A DNA stretch of 64,000 nucleotides from Juglans regia (taxonomy: Eukaryota; Streptophyta; Magnoliopsida; Fagales; Juglandaceae): the NCBI RefSeq assembly GCF_001411555.2, contig NC_049905.1:17226097-17290096 (forward strand), in the 5' to 3' direction. Under the pieces are notes generated by a model that made no database searches, was not told the DNA's origin, and was given only the letters and a program-made list of their open reading frames with translations. Positions 12,901 through 23,313 of this stretch are shown here, in pieces. Made by a program: the position numbers and the translations under genes. Within the stretch, counting starts at the first letter, position 1. Every line of letters begins with the position of its first letter.

Positions 12901-15524
12901 GCAATATATCCCATTCGACTTTCTACAAAGTCAAGGACTTTTTTCTTTGCTGCATCTAGAGTAAGAGCTCGATCACATGCATCAATGGTCTTATCAAGAA
13001 TTTCTTCAGGAAGAGGCTTGCCACTTGTGGTCGATGCTGTAACCGACACCACCATAATGATAGCTGACGGTAACAGCCCTTCCAGATCAACCAGGGTCAA
13101 ATCCATTTCATTCCCAATTTTCTTAACAACACGTGCATAATCAATTGGGTGATGCACAAGTGATTCAAGCTCCGGAAATTTCAACCTGTACTTGTCACGA
13201 ATAAAATTGTGGATAATAATGATTTCATTCTCAATATCAACTGACAAAGCATTACAGTCCACAATCAGCTGATATTCAGGATCATCTTCCAAAACCATTC
13301 CAAGATTTGAGATATCAGAGCCTTTTTGGAGCGCGTCTTCCACTTTCTGCAAATCAAACACACTACTAACCATTACATCAAACTCAATAAGCATATCCAC
13401 TGCAATGATTGAAGCATAGAGAACAGTAAAATTATAAACCTAACCCTGAAAGAAAACTTAGCAAAAGCAAACAGAAGAACAAGACCAAAAAGAAAAGGGA
13501 AAAAAAAAACAGAAGAGGAAGAAGAAAAAGACCACACTGGATCTCCCAACAAAGAGAGATCTAAAACAATCATGTTCCACTGTAGAACTGATCATAATAA
13601 ATTGATTAAGTAAAAGGAAGGAAAAAAAACATTAGAACAAACTCTGCAACATAAACATAAAAGCGCATGGCACATGTCATGGTCAAAACAGAAGCGCATG
13701 CAAGATATGGATTAACCTGCATAATATCAACATATCTTTGGGTTTTCTGCAATTTCGAAACACTATCCAGATCATCATAGTTAAGATTTTCTATGTCTGC
13801 CATTTCCCCATCAACATCTTCTTCCATATTTCCAGCATCGACATCTTCTTCCTCCTGCAAGAAGATAAAGCATATTTACACATGATGCCTAGGCTGAAAA
13901 ATATTAATAAAAAACCTTCACAGAAGTCAACGATATGTAATTCACAGAACAAAAATACTCACAATAACAACAGCTTCATTGTCAGATAGTTCATCAAGGT
14001 CTGCAAGAAAAGAATCAGCCAGTGTTGCCTGCAATCAACCAACAATAAGTAAGAGATTGAAACTAAAATAACGGCATCAATTATAAGTTTTAATAACAAT
14101 TCTAAGTATCTTGGAATAAAAATGATAATTTTCAAAAGAAAGAAAAACCATTCATGTTCAAGGAGTCCCCGCATATTTATATGAGATTCTATGATAAAAA
14201 CTCAGAAAAAAGAGATCATCAATAGTCCTGTCTAATCACGCCAACTGATTTGTGACAAACCATAGTGAATGACGTTACCGTATTCAGCAGCACTCCCTAC
14301 CCCCCACACCCCATAAAAGAAAAGAGAAAAAACCCAACCCACAAAAGAAAAATTACATGGCATGGTATGCATGTTATTAACAGTGGAAAAACTACTTGAA
14401 GCGCACTGATAACCACAGAGCGACGGTCTTGGGAAAGAATCTATGTGAAAAAAACATGGACAATAACGGATGAAATTGCTTGAAAAGGTTTCAACCATAT
14501 AAACCACACACTTGGACAAGAAAATGGCATCTCCAACAGTCAGCCTATAACCAAATAGAAATTATTATCAAGCTGTGCTGCTTACCAAATACCGTCTGAT
14601 CATACACTTATATCCCCACTCTTCAATTTCACCATGGAATTCTTCTTTTTTTAAAGGTAAAATAAAATTTTATTAATATTAAAAGAAGGCATAGCCTAGG
14701 AAGTATATGAAGAATACACCTAACAACTAGGAACTAGAAATGGATACAAGTAAATTATGAAAAACAATTTTCAAAACACCGACCATTTCTCTCCATCCAC
14801 ATTCCACAAACACCACATAATACAAAGATAAGCATTTTTTTTTTTTACAAGTAAGAGAAAGAGATAAGCATTTTCCCCACAGTAGGGATTTCAATAATAC
14901 CCCTAAGACCTCTCCAACAATAAAGAATATCCATCCCCGTTCTAGGCATAATCCATGCCAAAGATATCAACCCACAAGAACCTGGACACCTTGCAATGTA
15001 ATATAACAAATGATTGAATACAACCTGAAGAGAAATTGCTTCCGTCTCTTAAGGAAGCACAGCTGGTGTAGAAAAGGTTACATATTGACACATTTCCTAA
15101 TCAAGGTTCTGGGCTAGAAAAATAATGGATAATGATACCCTTACACCTGTTTTACTACTGTTCTACTACCCAGCTATTTTTTTGTCCTTTTGCTATTTGA
15201 ATCAAGATTAAAAATCCCAAACATGAGCTTCTTACATAATGTAGAAGAAAATAAATTCAATCAATCAACATAATTATGTAATTTAATTAAAAATAAATTC
15301 AATCATTGAAGCCATTCCATTCGATGATTTCTCTTCATAATAGCTCAGGAGTTCAAAACTTCATCCGCCTTTTTTTCCTGAGGGCCAGTCGAATAATGGA
15401 CAACATTTTACAGATGGGTAGGGTCTGATTCCGAAGTCCAAATTCAATCAAAAATACCATCTAATGAATCGTGGTTTAAAGAAGCCATCATAGAGAGAGA
15501 GAGAGAGAGAGAGGGATAAACCAT
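6975..15524 (-). CDS. PRP31: Pre-mRNA splicing factor Prp31 (U4/U6 snRNP)
   Basis: Eight coding exons (minus strand): 15524-15522 (ATG only), 14028-13963, 13854-13717, 13346-12454, 12353-12283, 9736-9634, 9238-9163 and 7082-6975. All introns are GT-AG, all phases join, and the result is 485 residues, the length I recall for the Arabidopsis protein. Prp31 binds the U4 snRNA-15.5K complex and helps build the U4/U6.U5 tri-snRNP in the nucleus. Visible parts: acidic N-terminus (2-60), NOSIC region (about 93-145), Nop domain (about 190-335, with GAKKKNLAGFSTATSQFRVG), a basic cluster (353-367, KKKRGGRRLRKMKER) resembling a nuclear localisation signal, and the C-terminal Prp31 domain ending FSETGTFSKIKRT. 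No frame damage was found. The ATG-only first exon is an inference; the other exons are secure. Confidence 0.95.
7610..7735 (+). repeat. TG/GA microsatellites and G-run tract
   Basis: A (TG)n tract, then (GA)n, then a purine stretch with at least six runs of three or more G at 7707-7731. The G-runs are on the strand that is template for PRP31. The spacing fits a potential G-quadruplex. This is a sequence property only. Confidence 0.8.
8262..8728. mobile_element. MITE in PRP31 intron 7
   Basis: Terminal inverted repeats: left GAGCACTAGCATTGGACTC and right, reversed, GAGCATTAGCATTGGATTC. The inner parts of the arms also pair (CTTCAAAATTTGATGA on the left and its reverse near 8680). The middle is almost pure A+T. 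No ORF. The element sits in an intron and leaves both splice sites intact. Confidence 0.7.
8727..9060. repeat. 207-bp tandem duplication in PRP31 intron 7
   Basis: The segment that begins AAGCCCAGAGTT near 8728 recurs at 8935 with the same order of landmarks (ATCCAAATCNAATTCAATC, AAACCGTTATA, AGAAAGTAAGCATGTC). The first copy also holds an (ATT)n run at 8847-8868 that separates two near-identical short stretches. Copies differ at a modest number of positions, so the duplication is not recent. Confidence 0.75.
9990..10110. repeat. AT-rich hairpin repeat, MITE-like
   Basis: The stretch GAGCAATTGCACATAATATT is followed by TTAAACCAAAATTTATAAC and its near-perfect inverse TTTTGGTTTAATATAAATT. It looks like one end of a short hairpin MITE that was cut by, or abuts, the L1 5' end. 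No target duplication could be assigned. Confidence 0.4.
10130..12205 (+). mobile_element. L1 LINE, internally deleted, in PRP31 intron 5
   Basis: Plus-strand L1, antisense to PRP31. The 5' part (10130-11350) matches the L1 ORF1 region at 61065-62500 in order and wording, including a (GGGCTT)n hexamer run at 11035-11070. It then jumps at about 11355 to the C-terminal half of reverse transcriptase (11367-11747, with LPMKYLSLPLG, then GWKRIYLPKGGRTTLIKS), skipping the endonuclease and the catalytic palm. A downstream block (11758-12114) has [22 protein letters not shown]. It ends with a short A-run near 12196. Being internally deleted, it cannot move by itself. It accounts for most of the 2.5-kb intron. 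Confidence 0.85.
14648..15080 (-). mobile_element. 5'-truncated L1 tail in PRP31 intron 1
   Basis: On the minus strand (same sense as PRP31) the sequence encodes the very end of a plant L1 ORF2, with wording like the zf-RVT tail (LCIMWCLWNVDGEKW). It then has an L1-type 3' end (CCTAGGCTATGCC, an AT-rich stretch with several TATT/AATA blocks) and an A-run at about 14655-14649. The 5' limit near 15080 is approximate. Confidence 0.6.
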
Positions 15525-15720
15525 GGCTGATGGCAAGAGCCTAGAGTTGCTGCGAGCCTGCGACGGACCGGACCGAGATACCGAGGTGTTGCGAAGGAGC
15601 AGACGATGACCTGTGGTGGGAGCTTGAAGCCTCGAACTGGAAGTGATGAATCTGGATTCTGGAAGGCTGCTGCTGGACGGTACAGAATGGGGTAGAAGAA
15701 AATAATTTTACAAAAAATCT
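15525..15720 (-). promoter_or_regulatory. Probable PRP31 5' UTR and proximal promoter
   Basis: Upstream of the proposed ATG the minus strand is GC-rich and CT/CAG-rich, unlike the AT-rich flanks, as expected for a plant 5' UTR. It runs from about 15720, where a MITE begins, down to the ATG at 15524-15522. The proposed first intron starts right after the ATG (GTTTAT) and opens with a CT dinucleotide run (a GA run on the plus strand, 15491-15513). The transcription start was not located. Confidence 0.5.
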
Positions 15721-15726
15721 ACTCAA

Positions 15727-15945
15727 CCACCTACTATTCATACAACCTCCACACTCCACATTATTTTTAATTTTTATTATTTTTTTCTTTTATTAAATAG
15801 TTATTATATAAATAATGAATAAAAAATTTAAAATAATTTAAAAAAAATAAACTCAAAATTTTTTTTTTTAAAAATATTAAAAATTTAAAAACTTTAAAAA
15901 AGTGTGGAGTGTGGAGTGTAGTGGAGGTTGTGTAGCAAAGCTCAT
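15727..15945. mobile_element. MITE next to the PRP31 promoter
   Basis: Inverted ends: ACAACCTCCACACTCCACA on the left and, on the right, the reverse of a slightly longer version (GTGTGGAGTGTGGAGTGTAG then GGAGGTTGTGTAGC). The centre is A/T only. About 220 bp, no ORF. It begins within some 200 bp of the proposed PRP31 ATG. Confidence 0.7.
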
Positions 15946-15950
15946 AATTT

Positions 15951-16551
15951 TAGGAGTAAAAGAACGAACCAAACTGGTGGGTTCCGTTCTAAATCGGTTG
16001 GTTCCAGTATCGATTCTATTTAATTTTTTTTTTTTAAATCGATCGAAATCGATTTGGTTTCGATTTTATTTTTCTAATACCGGATCGAACTTAAACAGAG
16101 TATTCATATAAATATATATTTTTAATTTTTTATATTATATAAATTATTTTTATATAATTTTTTATATTAATTTTAATATCTAATATATATAATTATATAT
16201 AAAATAATATTATATTATATGTTAAATTACTAATTAAAATAATATTAAAATTTAAAATCATATATAAATAACTATATATTATCAATATAATCTATAATAT
16301 TAATAATTATACTAATACAATATCACTATATATTATTATATACTATAATATATGTAGCATATTATATATGTTATATATATAATATATCGGAAAAACCAGA
16401 TCGAACCGGATCGAAATCGATAAAGTAGGAAGTACTGGTTTAGAAGTATAATCATTGCGGTATCGATTCTTCAAATCTCAAAATTGGTGTATACCAATTC
16501 GGTTCTTAAATACGTCTAAAACCGGAACGAACCGGACCGGTTACACCCCTA
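15951..16551. mobile_element. hAT-type non-autonomous element, older copy
   Basis: Begins TAGGAGTAAAAGAACGAACC and ends GGACCGGTTACACCCCTA, the same terminal pattern (TAGGG-T-T...A-ACACCCTA) as the elements at 18758, 23314 and 33866. Subterminal repeats are of the ATCGAT/CCGGT type around an AT-rich core. A perfect 8-bp target duplication is not visible, so the copy is older or the ends are slightly misplaced. Confidence 0.55.
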
Positions 16552-16669
16552 TTTAATTCATTACAATCATTTACTTCAGAGTTTAGCTAATCATTACACC
16601 ACAAACCACACAAAATATTTATTTTTATTTTTATTTTTAATTTTTTTTTATTCTTCTTAAATTAATTGA

Positions 16670-16780
16670 ATTATTCTACTTATCATCTATATACAACACA
16701 TTTGATAAGAGAAAAAAATAAAAATAAAAAATTATATGTGGTGTGTGATGCGAAGATGATGAATAGAATTTTTCTTATTT
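16670..16780. mobile_element. Short hairpin MITE
   Basis: Arms ATTCTACTTATCATCTATATAC and, reversed, ATTCTATTCATCATCTTCGCATC pair around a short A-rich loop. Related copies are at 58548-58750 and in part at 5627-5720, which share the phrase TTTGATAAGAGAAAAA in the loop side. Non-coding. Confidence 0.6.
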
Positions 16781-17001
16781 CATTGTTCAGTTTTTCCCAT
16801 ACTTCAAAATTATTTTTTAATCTATCTTATATTTTTTATACGATACTCGATAATGAGGATTTTAAGAATTTCAGAACTCATCATACTTTTGGAGTGATTA
16901 TGATGTTTTGCATACTCGGTTTTGGACTTGGGATGTTGTAGAATAAGTTACTATGAGGTGAACTTTATGATCATTTTGTTTATCATAGCTCATTTAATTT
17001 A

Positions 17002-17066
17002 GGCCTCGTTTGTTTTCGTAGATAAGATCAGATGAGATAAGTTGAGATAAAAATTGAAAATTAATA
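17002..17066. repeat. Truncated end of a Harbinger-type MITE
   Basis: Starts after TTA with GGCCTCGTTTGTTTTCGTAG and then AGATNAGATGAGATAAG, as in the fuller copies at 47310 and 63083-63765. Only the first 60 or so bases remain before L1 sequence begins. Confidence 0.55.
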
Positions 17067-17481
17067 ATCAAATCAAAACTGGTAGTAATCAAACCAGAGG
17101 TATTTGAGGTGATAAGGGATGGTAGATATCTACACATTACTAAGAAGAGCTGGAGTGTTGTGAAAGGTATGAGCTTGGGGCTAGCCACGACACTCTAGTT
17201 CACCAAAGCATTGGAGGACTGTTTAGAGGTTGAAAGAAGAGAGTTTTATACTACTCATCAAGAGGGAGATAGGGGTTTCATTGTGCAGTAGTGTTCTAAC
17301 ACCTGCGGCTATTACATGGCATTGGTGGAATATGGAGGTGGTGGTCGACGAAACTCCATTTTCATTTCAGAGGAGAGGGACGGCAAGAGATGGAGGAAGT
17401 TGGTGGAGGTAATGAGGGAGGTTGGAAGAGATGGTGGACCTGTTCTTATGCCATTGCCTGTAACAGCAGTGTCTTTAAACC

Positions 17482-18002
17482 AAGGTTTTGAATACCGTGC
17501 CATACCGACCGATATGGTTGGTATTTACTGTACCAGAATAGTAACCGACACTCGGGAGATAGGTGTTTCATACTGGGTTAAATACCGGTCATTTCAGTGC
17601 ATTTTGGTCAATACCGGTCGGTTTTCAATTTTCAGTGTACTGGCCGAAATTTTGTATTTTCAGTATATTTTCATAATTTTCACTCTAATTTTCACATCTG
17701 AATACTATTTTCTTAACTTTTTTTAATCTCATTTTCTTGAGGACTGAAAATCAAATTCCTACTCCTATTTTTGTGATGAAGATGAGTAACTATTTTTTTT
17801 TTAATAGTTTGATTGAGAACGTAGAACTATTTTTTAGTCTTATAAATATGTGTTTTAACTTTTTAAAACTTGCATTGATATTATCTTAAAATATAATTTA
17901 TACATATATAATTAATTTATCTATATATAAACTATCCTGAAATGGTACCAGTACTAAAATATTTTGTTCTAGTACCTTAACCGAAACGGTATTCAAAACT
18001 TT
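17482..18002. mobile_element. TIR element with 10-bp target duplication in the L1
   Basis: Flanked by TCTTTAAACC on both sides (17472-17481 and 18003-18012). The ends are AAGGTTTTGAATACCG on the left and, reversed, AAGTTTTGAATACCGTTTCG on the right. Subterminal repeats of ACCGGTC type, AT-rich centre, no transposase. The 9-10 bp duplication size would fit a Mutator-like origin, but the TIRs are short. Confidence 0.75.
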
Positions 18003-18757
18003 TCTTTAAACCCACCTCACATGCAATCGTACAGGGAGGCCCTCGAACAACTGCGGGCATTAGTGTTGTCTCGTGAACAAGTTAGGCTAGGAGAAAGGTT
18101 TGACACGTCAACCAGCTTGAGAGGAGTTGTTGGTCAATTAAGGTCAGGTAGCGTCGCTGGTTAAGTAGGTGCACAGAGACACGATGGTGGTAGTGGGTGT
18201 GTTGTCGGCTTGGCAGAGGAAGTGGTGTATCGTACTTTGAAGGATATGAAAAAAAAACAAATAAACGAATTGCTGGAAACTATGGAATGGCTTATACGGT
18301 GCATTGAGGAGAACAAGGGGGCGAGCTTGGGCTTGGGCTTGGGCCATGGGCTGATTAAAGGAAGTGTAATGGGTGGCCAGGTCACAGATGGTTCAGTCAG
18401 CAAAGATTCAATGGGCCAATCCAGTGGCTTCAACCTAAGAATTTAAACAAAGGGAAGGCAAAGCAAGGCATGGGCCCAAGTTTTGGGCCTCAGTTGGTGG
18501 GATAGATAAACACCAAAAGACAGGAAGGCCCCATATGGAAAAGACAGAAATCGTGTGATCCAAGCCCATCGTCAAGTGGGTACCAGCCAACATCATTGGA
18601 GAAAACTTAGGTGGTCTTGCCACAACCAGAGGAATCATCGGCGGCGAATGAGAGGGAGGATATGATGGTGGTGGAATTGACAAAAATGGTAATCTCGTTA
18701 CCAAACATGGTGTTTCAAAGCCCTCTCACCATTGGCCATCAATCCCTAGGCATAGAG

Positions 18758-19510
18758 TAGGGGTGTCAAATCGTGTTAATGGGTCGTGCTCGTGTCGTGT
18801 CAAGGTATGTACATTACACTTAATAGGTCAACATGAACACGACCCTTTAAGGATTTCGTGTCAAAATTCCAAACTCGAACATGACACAATAAGATAACGG
18901 GTTGACACGACACGACCCGTTATGACCCGTTAATGAATAATAAATAAATTGACACGACGCGACATAACACGACCCGTTCCGTTTCAACCCGTTTACGTTA
19001 ATGGGTTGAACAAACACGACACGACCCGTTTGACTTAATTGATTTTATATAAATATTTAAATATAAATAATATCTATAAAAAAAATAAAAAACTAACTAC
19101 AAATCTAAAATTACAATCCAAATAAATATGATCCACACAAATTGTAATAATATTCATTATTAAAATTACATCCCAAATATAATAAACAAAACATACAATG
19201 TAAATATATTAATGCTACAATCCCAAATATAATAAAAAATTAAAAACACAGATCTAAACAAATTTAGATCTTGAAGAAGGAAGTGTAGCGTCCTCCTTGC
19301 CCTTTAAGTCTAAGGGTATAAAGGTAAATTTAATTTTCTTAACGGGTCATAACGGGTTATACGGGTTGACCCGTTAGTGACCCGTTAAGCAATCGTGTCT
19401 TAACGGGTCAATCCGTTTTGACCCGAACCCGTTAAGGCTAAACCTTAACCTACTTTTATCGTGTCGTGTTCGAATTGGGTTAACGGGTCGTGTCACATAT
19501 TGTCACCCTA
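18758..19510. mobile_element. hAT-type element with ACGGGTCGTGT repeats
   Basis: Ends TAGGGGTGTCAAATCG and, reversed from the right end, TAGGGTGACAATATGTG. The flanks GCATAGAG (18750-18757) and GCACAGAG (19511-19518) are an 8-bp duplication with one mismatch. Both arms are filled with variants of AACGGGTCGTGTC and ACCCGTT. The centre is AT-rich and there is no transposase. 753 bp, nested in L1 ORF1. Confidence 0.8.
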
Positions 19511-20145
19511 GCACAGAGTCCACATAAAGGGCCGACGAGAAGCACTGATGAAGGAGGTGGCGCTTCCAGTGGCATCTCTTCCGGCGGGCATCTTTGTGGT
19601 GTCGGTACTGAACACAAGAAATTCAACTCTAATCATGTAGGCTAGTAGTGCTGGTGCAGCGTGTGGACAGAAAGGGCCAAGGGGTAGCATAGATGAAAGG
19701 AAACTAGAGTTTGCACTGGGTGGGGGCATCGGGGGAGTTTTATAGATGCTAGACCTTGTGCCTGAATCTCCTTAGTGGAAATGTTGGTCTTCTTCTATTG
19801 AGAAGGCAACAGGGTTGCTGTTGACATCACAATGGGCATCAAGGGAATGGGTTGAGACAGATGGGGAGCCTATACCAGTGCAGGCTCTACCTCCGTGTCA
19901 ACATACTGTTTCGAACTGGGTTATGAATAAAGTGAAGAAAATCTAGTGTTGTGTGGGAATTGAGTGTGATGGTTTTGAAGAACAATTTATGGCTTTGTTA
20001 ACTGCCATTGAAGATGGAAATATTCATAGTAAGAAATCTAGTTAAAAAAAAAAAAGCGAGAGCTCAAGAGACTAGCTAGGTATATTAATTATGAGGGCAA
20101 CTCAAGTAGAGAAAGATCCAAAGGGAGGAAGTCAACATTGTCTAT

Positions 20146-20890
20146 ATGAAGCCTAAGATTATTTCCTAGAATGTCCAAGAGCTTAATGAGATTAATAAGC
20201 GCCTGTGGATAAAAAATTTGCTCCGAGAGTGGAAGGTGGATATTGTGTGCTTACAGGAAACCAAGATTGAAAAATATTCCAAGGGCCATTATTAGAAGTT
20301 TGTGGAGCTATCTGTATGTTAACTACTTCTTTCTTGCTTCGATTGGGGCATCTGATGGAGTACTAGCTATGTGGGATAGAAGGTGGTGGAAAAACGAAGG
20401 AGTATATTAGGCGATACACAGTGGCTTGTTCTTTTCAGAATGTGGATGATCAATTTAGATGGGCTTTTGCTGGAATTAATGGGCCAACCTTGGACAACAA
20501 TAGACACTTTTTATGGGAAGCACTAGTCGTGTTTAGCTGGTGGGGCATTCCTTGGTGTATAGGAGGGGACTTTAATGTTGTCAGATTCACAAGTGAAAGA
20601 TCGAGAGATAGCAGGTTGCGACCATTAATGTCGAGTTTTTCATATTGTATTTTAGAGTTGAGATTGGTGGACATTCCTTGGTGTATAGAAGGGGACTTTA
20701 ATGTTGTCAGATTCACAAGTGAAAGATCGAGAGATAGCAGGTTGCAACCAGCAATGTCAAGTTTTTCAAATTGTATTTTAGAGTTGGGATTGGTGGACAT
20801 TCCTCATATAGGTGGTGCATTTACATGGTCCAATAATCAAACATGGTCCAGATTGGAAAGATTCTTAGTCTCTCCAGAATGAGAAATACA
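20146..20890 (+). pseudogene. L1 ORF2 endonuclease domain, with internal duplication
   Basis: The region starts with the endonuclease opening (ATGAAGCC..., IISNVQELN-like, then VDIVCLQETKIE at about 20225-20270). It continues to the block GGDFNVVRFTSERSRD, the conserved GDFN motif of the endonuclease/exonuclease/phosphatase fold, then HIGGAFTWSNNQ. A 126-bp segment containing GDFN is repeated in tandem and in frame (20546-20671 and 20672-20797). A stop and frameshifts lie before 20421. Non-functional. Confidence 0.85.
20546..20797 (+). repeat. 126-bp in-frame tandem duplication in L1 endonuclease
   Basis: Two copies, starting CATTCCTTGGTGTATAG at 20546 and 20672, each 42 codons long. The next occurrence of the boundary (CATTCC) at 20798 continues into unique sequence. 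Copies differ at roughly ten positions. The endonuclease fold has one GDFN strand, so the duplication would disrupt it. Confidence 0.9.
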
Positions 20891-20948
20891 TTTTTCAAAG
20901 GTATTTCAAAAATGACTACCTCGCCTATGTTTTGATAATTTTCCTATT

Positions 20949-22723
20949 TTGTTAAATTGTGAGGGTATACAAGGAGGGAGGAGATACATCAAGTTTGAGA
21001 ATATATGGTTAAAAACTGAAGTCTTTGTGGAACAGTTTAGGCAATGGTGGTCCTCCTATAAGATCCAAGGTACCCCTAGTCTCATTTTTGCAAGTAAATT
21101 GAAAGCTTTAAAAAAAGATTTAAAAGTTTGGAATGCCCAGTCCTTTCGAGATATAGGCAATAGCAAGAAGTCATTATTGGAGGAGCTCCATGGACTAGAG
21201 AGGGCACATGAGGGAAGGGCCCTTTCATTGGAGGAACTTGCTCAGTGGACAGAACTAGTTTCAGAATTAGAGAGGTTTACCCTATTGGAGAAGATCTCTT
21301 GGCGGCAAAAATCTCGAGCTTTGTGGTTGAAAGAAGGAGACTGTAGCACGAAATTGTTTTTATAGAATGACAAATTTCCATCGGAGAACTAATGCCATTG
21401 AGATGATGAATATTGGCGGAGCCGTTTGCTCGGATATCCCTAAGATCCAAGAACATGTCGCTGGTTATTTTGAGCAGTTGGTTACCGAGCCAATGGAGTG
21501 GAGGCCAAAGATTAATGTGCTAGCTTTTGAGTCCATTGAGCACCAAAATGCCATTTGGCAGGAGAGGCCGTTTGAGGAGGCCAAGGTTCATGAAGTGGTG
21601 AAAAAGATGGTAAAAGAAAAAGTACCAAGACCAAATGGATTTTCTATGGGCTTCTTCCAATCTTGTTGGGAAGTGGTGAAGGATGACTTAATGAAGGTAT
21701 TTCATGAATTTTTTTTCTACTGGAAAATTTGAAAAAAGCCTCAATACCACTTTTATTGCACTTATTCCCAAGAATGTAGGTGCATCAGAGGTTAAGGATT
21801 ACCGGCCTATTAGCCTTGTGAATGAGGTGTATAAGATTATTTCCGAGGTGCTTGCAAATCGATTGGGAGGAGTTTTGGGATGGATCATTACGAAACTTGA
21901 AAATGCCTTTGTATGGGAAGACAGAGCTTGGACTCAATAATTATTGCTAATGAATGCTTAGATAGTAAATTAAAATCTGGCAATTTGGGTCTCTTGTGTA
22001 AGTTGGACATAGAGAAAGATTATGATCATGTTAATTGGAATTTCTTGTTGTATTTGCTCGGGAGGTGTGGTTTTGGGGAGAGATGGTGCACATGGATTAG
22101 GTGGTTCATATCAACGGCACGGTTATCAGTTTTAGTGAATGGTTGCCCAGTTGATTTTTTTAATAGCTCCCAAGGTTTAAGGCAATGGGATCCCTTGTCC
22201 CTACTTTTCTTTGTCATAGTGATGGAGGCGTGTAACAGAATGATTTCAACGATCGTTAATAATAGGTTCTTGGTTGGATTCTCGGTTGGTGATATACATC
22301 AAGGATGGTTCACATATCTTATTTATTGTTTGCAAATGACACTCTTATTTTCTATGGGGCAGATCTAAATCAAATTCAAGCACTAAGGGCACTTCTAATT
22401 TGCTTTGAGGCGGTATATGGGTTGAAAGTGAATATATCCAAGTCAGAGTTGATTCTAGTTGGCAACGTTCCTAACTTCTGGTGGTTGGCTAACATCCTTG
22501 GTTGTAAGGTCTCTTTCTCCCTATGAATTATCTTGACCTTCCCCTGGGGGTCGTCTCCAGGACTAAAACTATTTGGAATGTAGTAATTGAGAAGATAGAA
22601 CAGAGATTGACAGGTTGGAAGAGATTGTACCTATTGAAAGGTGGAAGGATTACTCTAATCAAAGTACTCTTTCCAATCTACCTACATATTTCTTATCATT
22701 GTTTCCAGTTCCTGCAAGTGTGA
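20949..22723 (+). pseudogene. L1 ORF2 reverse transcriptase region
   Basis: Successive open blocks at 20949-21365 (linker), 21367-21732, 21704-21940 (IPKNVGASEVKDYRPISLVN, the RT opening), 21913-22368 ([14 protein letters not shown], with [13 protein letters not shown]) and 22305-22526 ([10 protein letters not shown]) together cover the L1 RT palm. The last part, 22523-22723, is the thumb ([17 protein letters not shown]). Block changes mark frameshifts. The catalytic FADD box reads FAND, so one catalytic aspartate is lost. The domain order is normal for plant L1. Confidence 0.9.
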
Positions 22724-23313
22724 CGACATGTATTGGGAAACTGCAGTAGGATTTCCTGTAGGGTGGCCTTGGGGATGAATTCAAATTCAATCTGGTCAAG
22801 TGGGATAAGGTATGCTTCTCAATCTCTTTTAGCGGTTTGGGAATTAGAAATTTGAAGGTGTTCAACAGGACTCTACTTGGAAAATGGTTATAACGTTATA
22901 ATACAGAACATTAATCTTTATGGAAGTCGGTAATCGACTACAAATATGGAGGTTTGTGAGGAGGGGGGGGGGGATTTGTGCTCTAGGGAGTTAAGTGAGG
23001 CTTATGACATGGGTATGTGGAAGCACATCAAACAAGGGTGGGGAGTGTTTGTTTGTCATACCAAAATCGTGATTGGAGATGGCACAATAATTAAATTCTA
23101 GCATGACATATGGTGTGGATATAGCTCTCTCAAGCACTCATTCCCTACAGTGTTCATACTTGTGCTTGAGAAATAAGCTTCAGTGGTGGACCTCATGTAG
23201 ATGGATGGTGACTTATTTCAGTGAAATGTGAGCTTCATTAGAGTGGCTCAAGATTGGAAAGTCAACAAATTTGTAAATTTCTTCCAACTCCTATACTCTA
23301 TGAGACCAAGCAC

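Noticed and set aside
15541..15759. A 72-residue minus ORF upstream of PRP31
   Set aside because: It is out of frame with the proposed ATG and overlaps the GC-rich UTR-like stretch and MITE; more likely untranslated.
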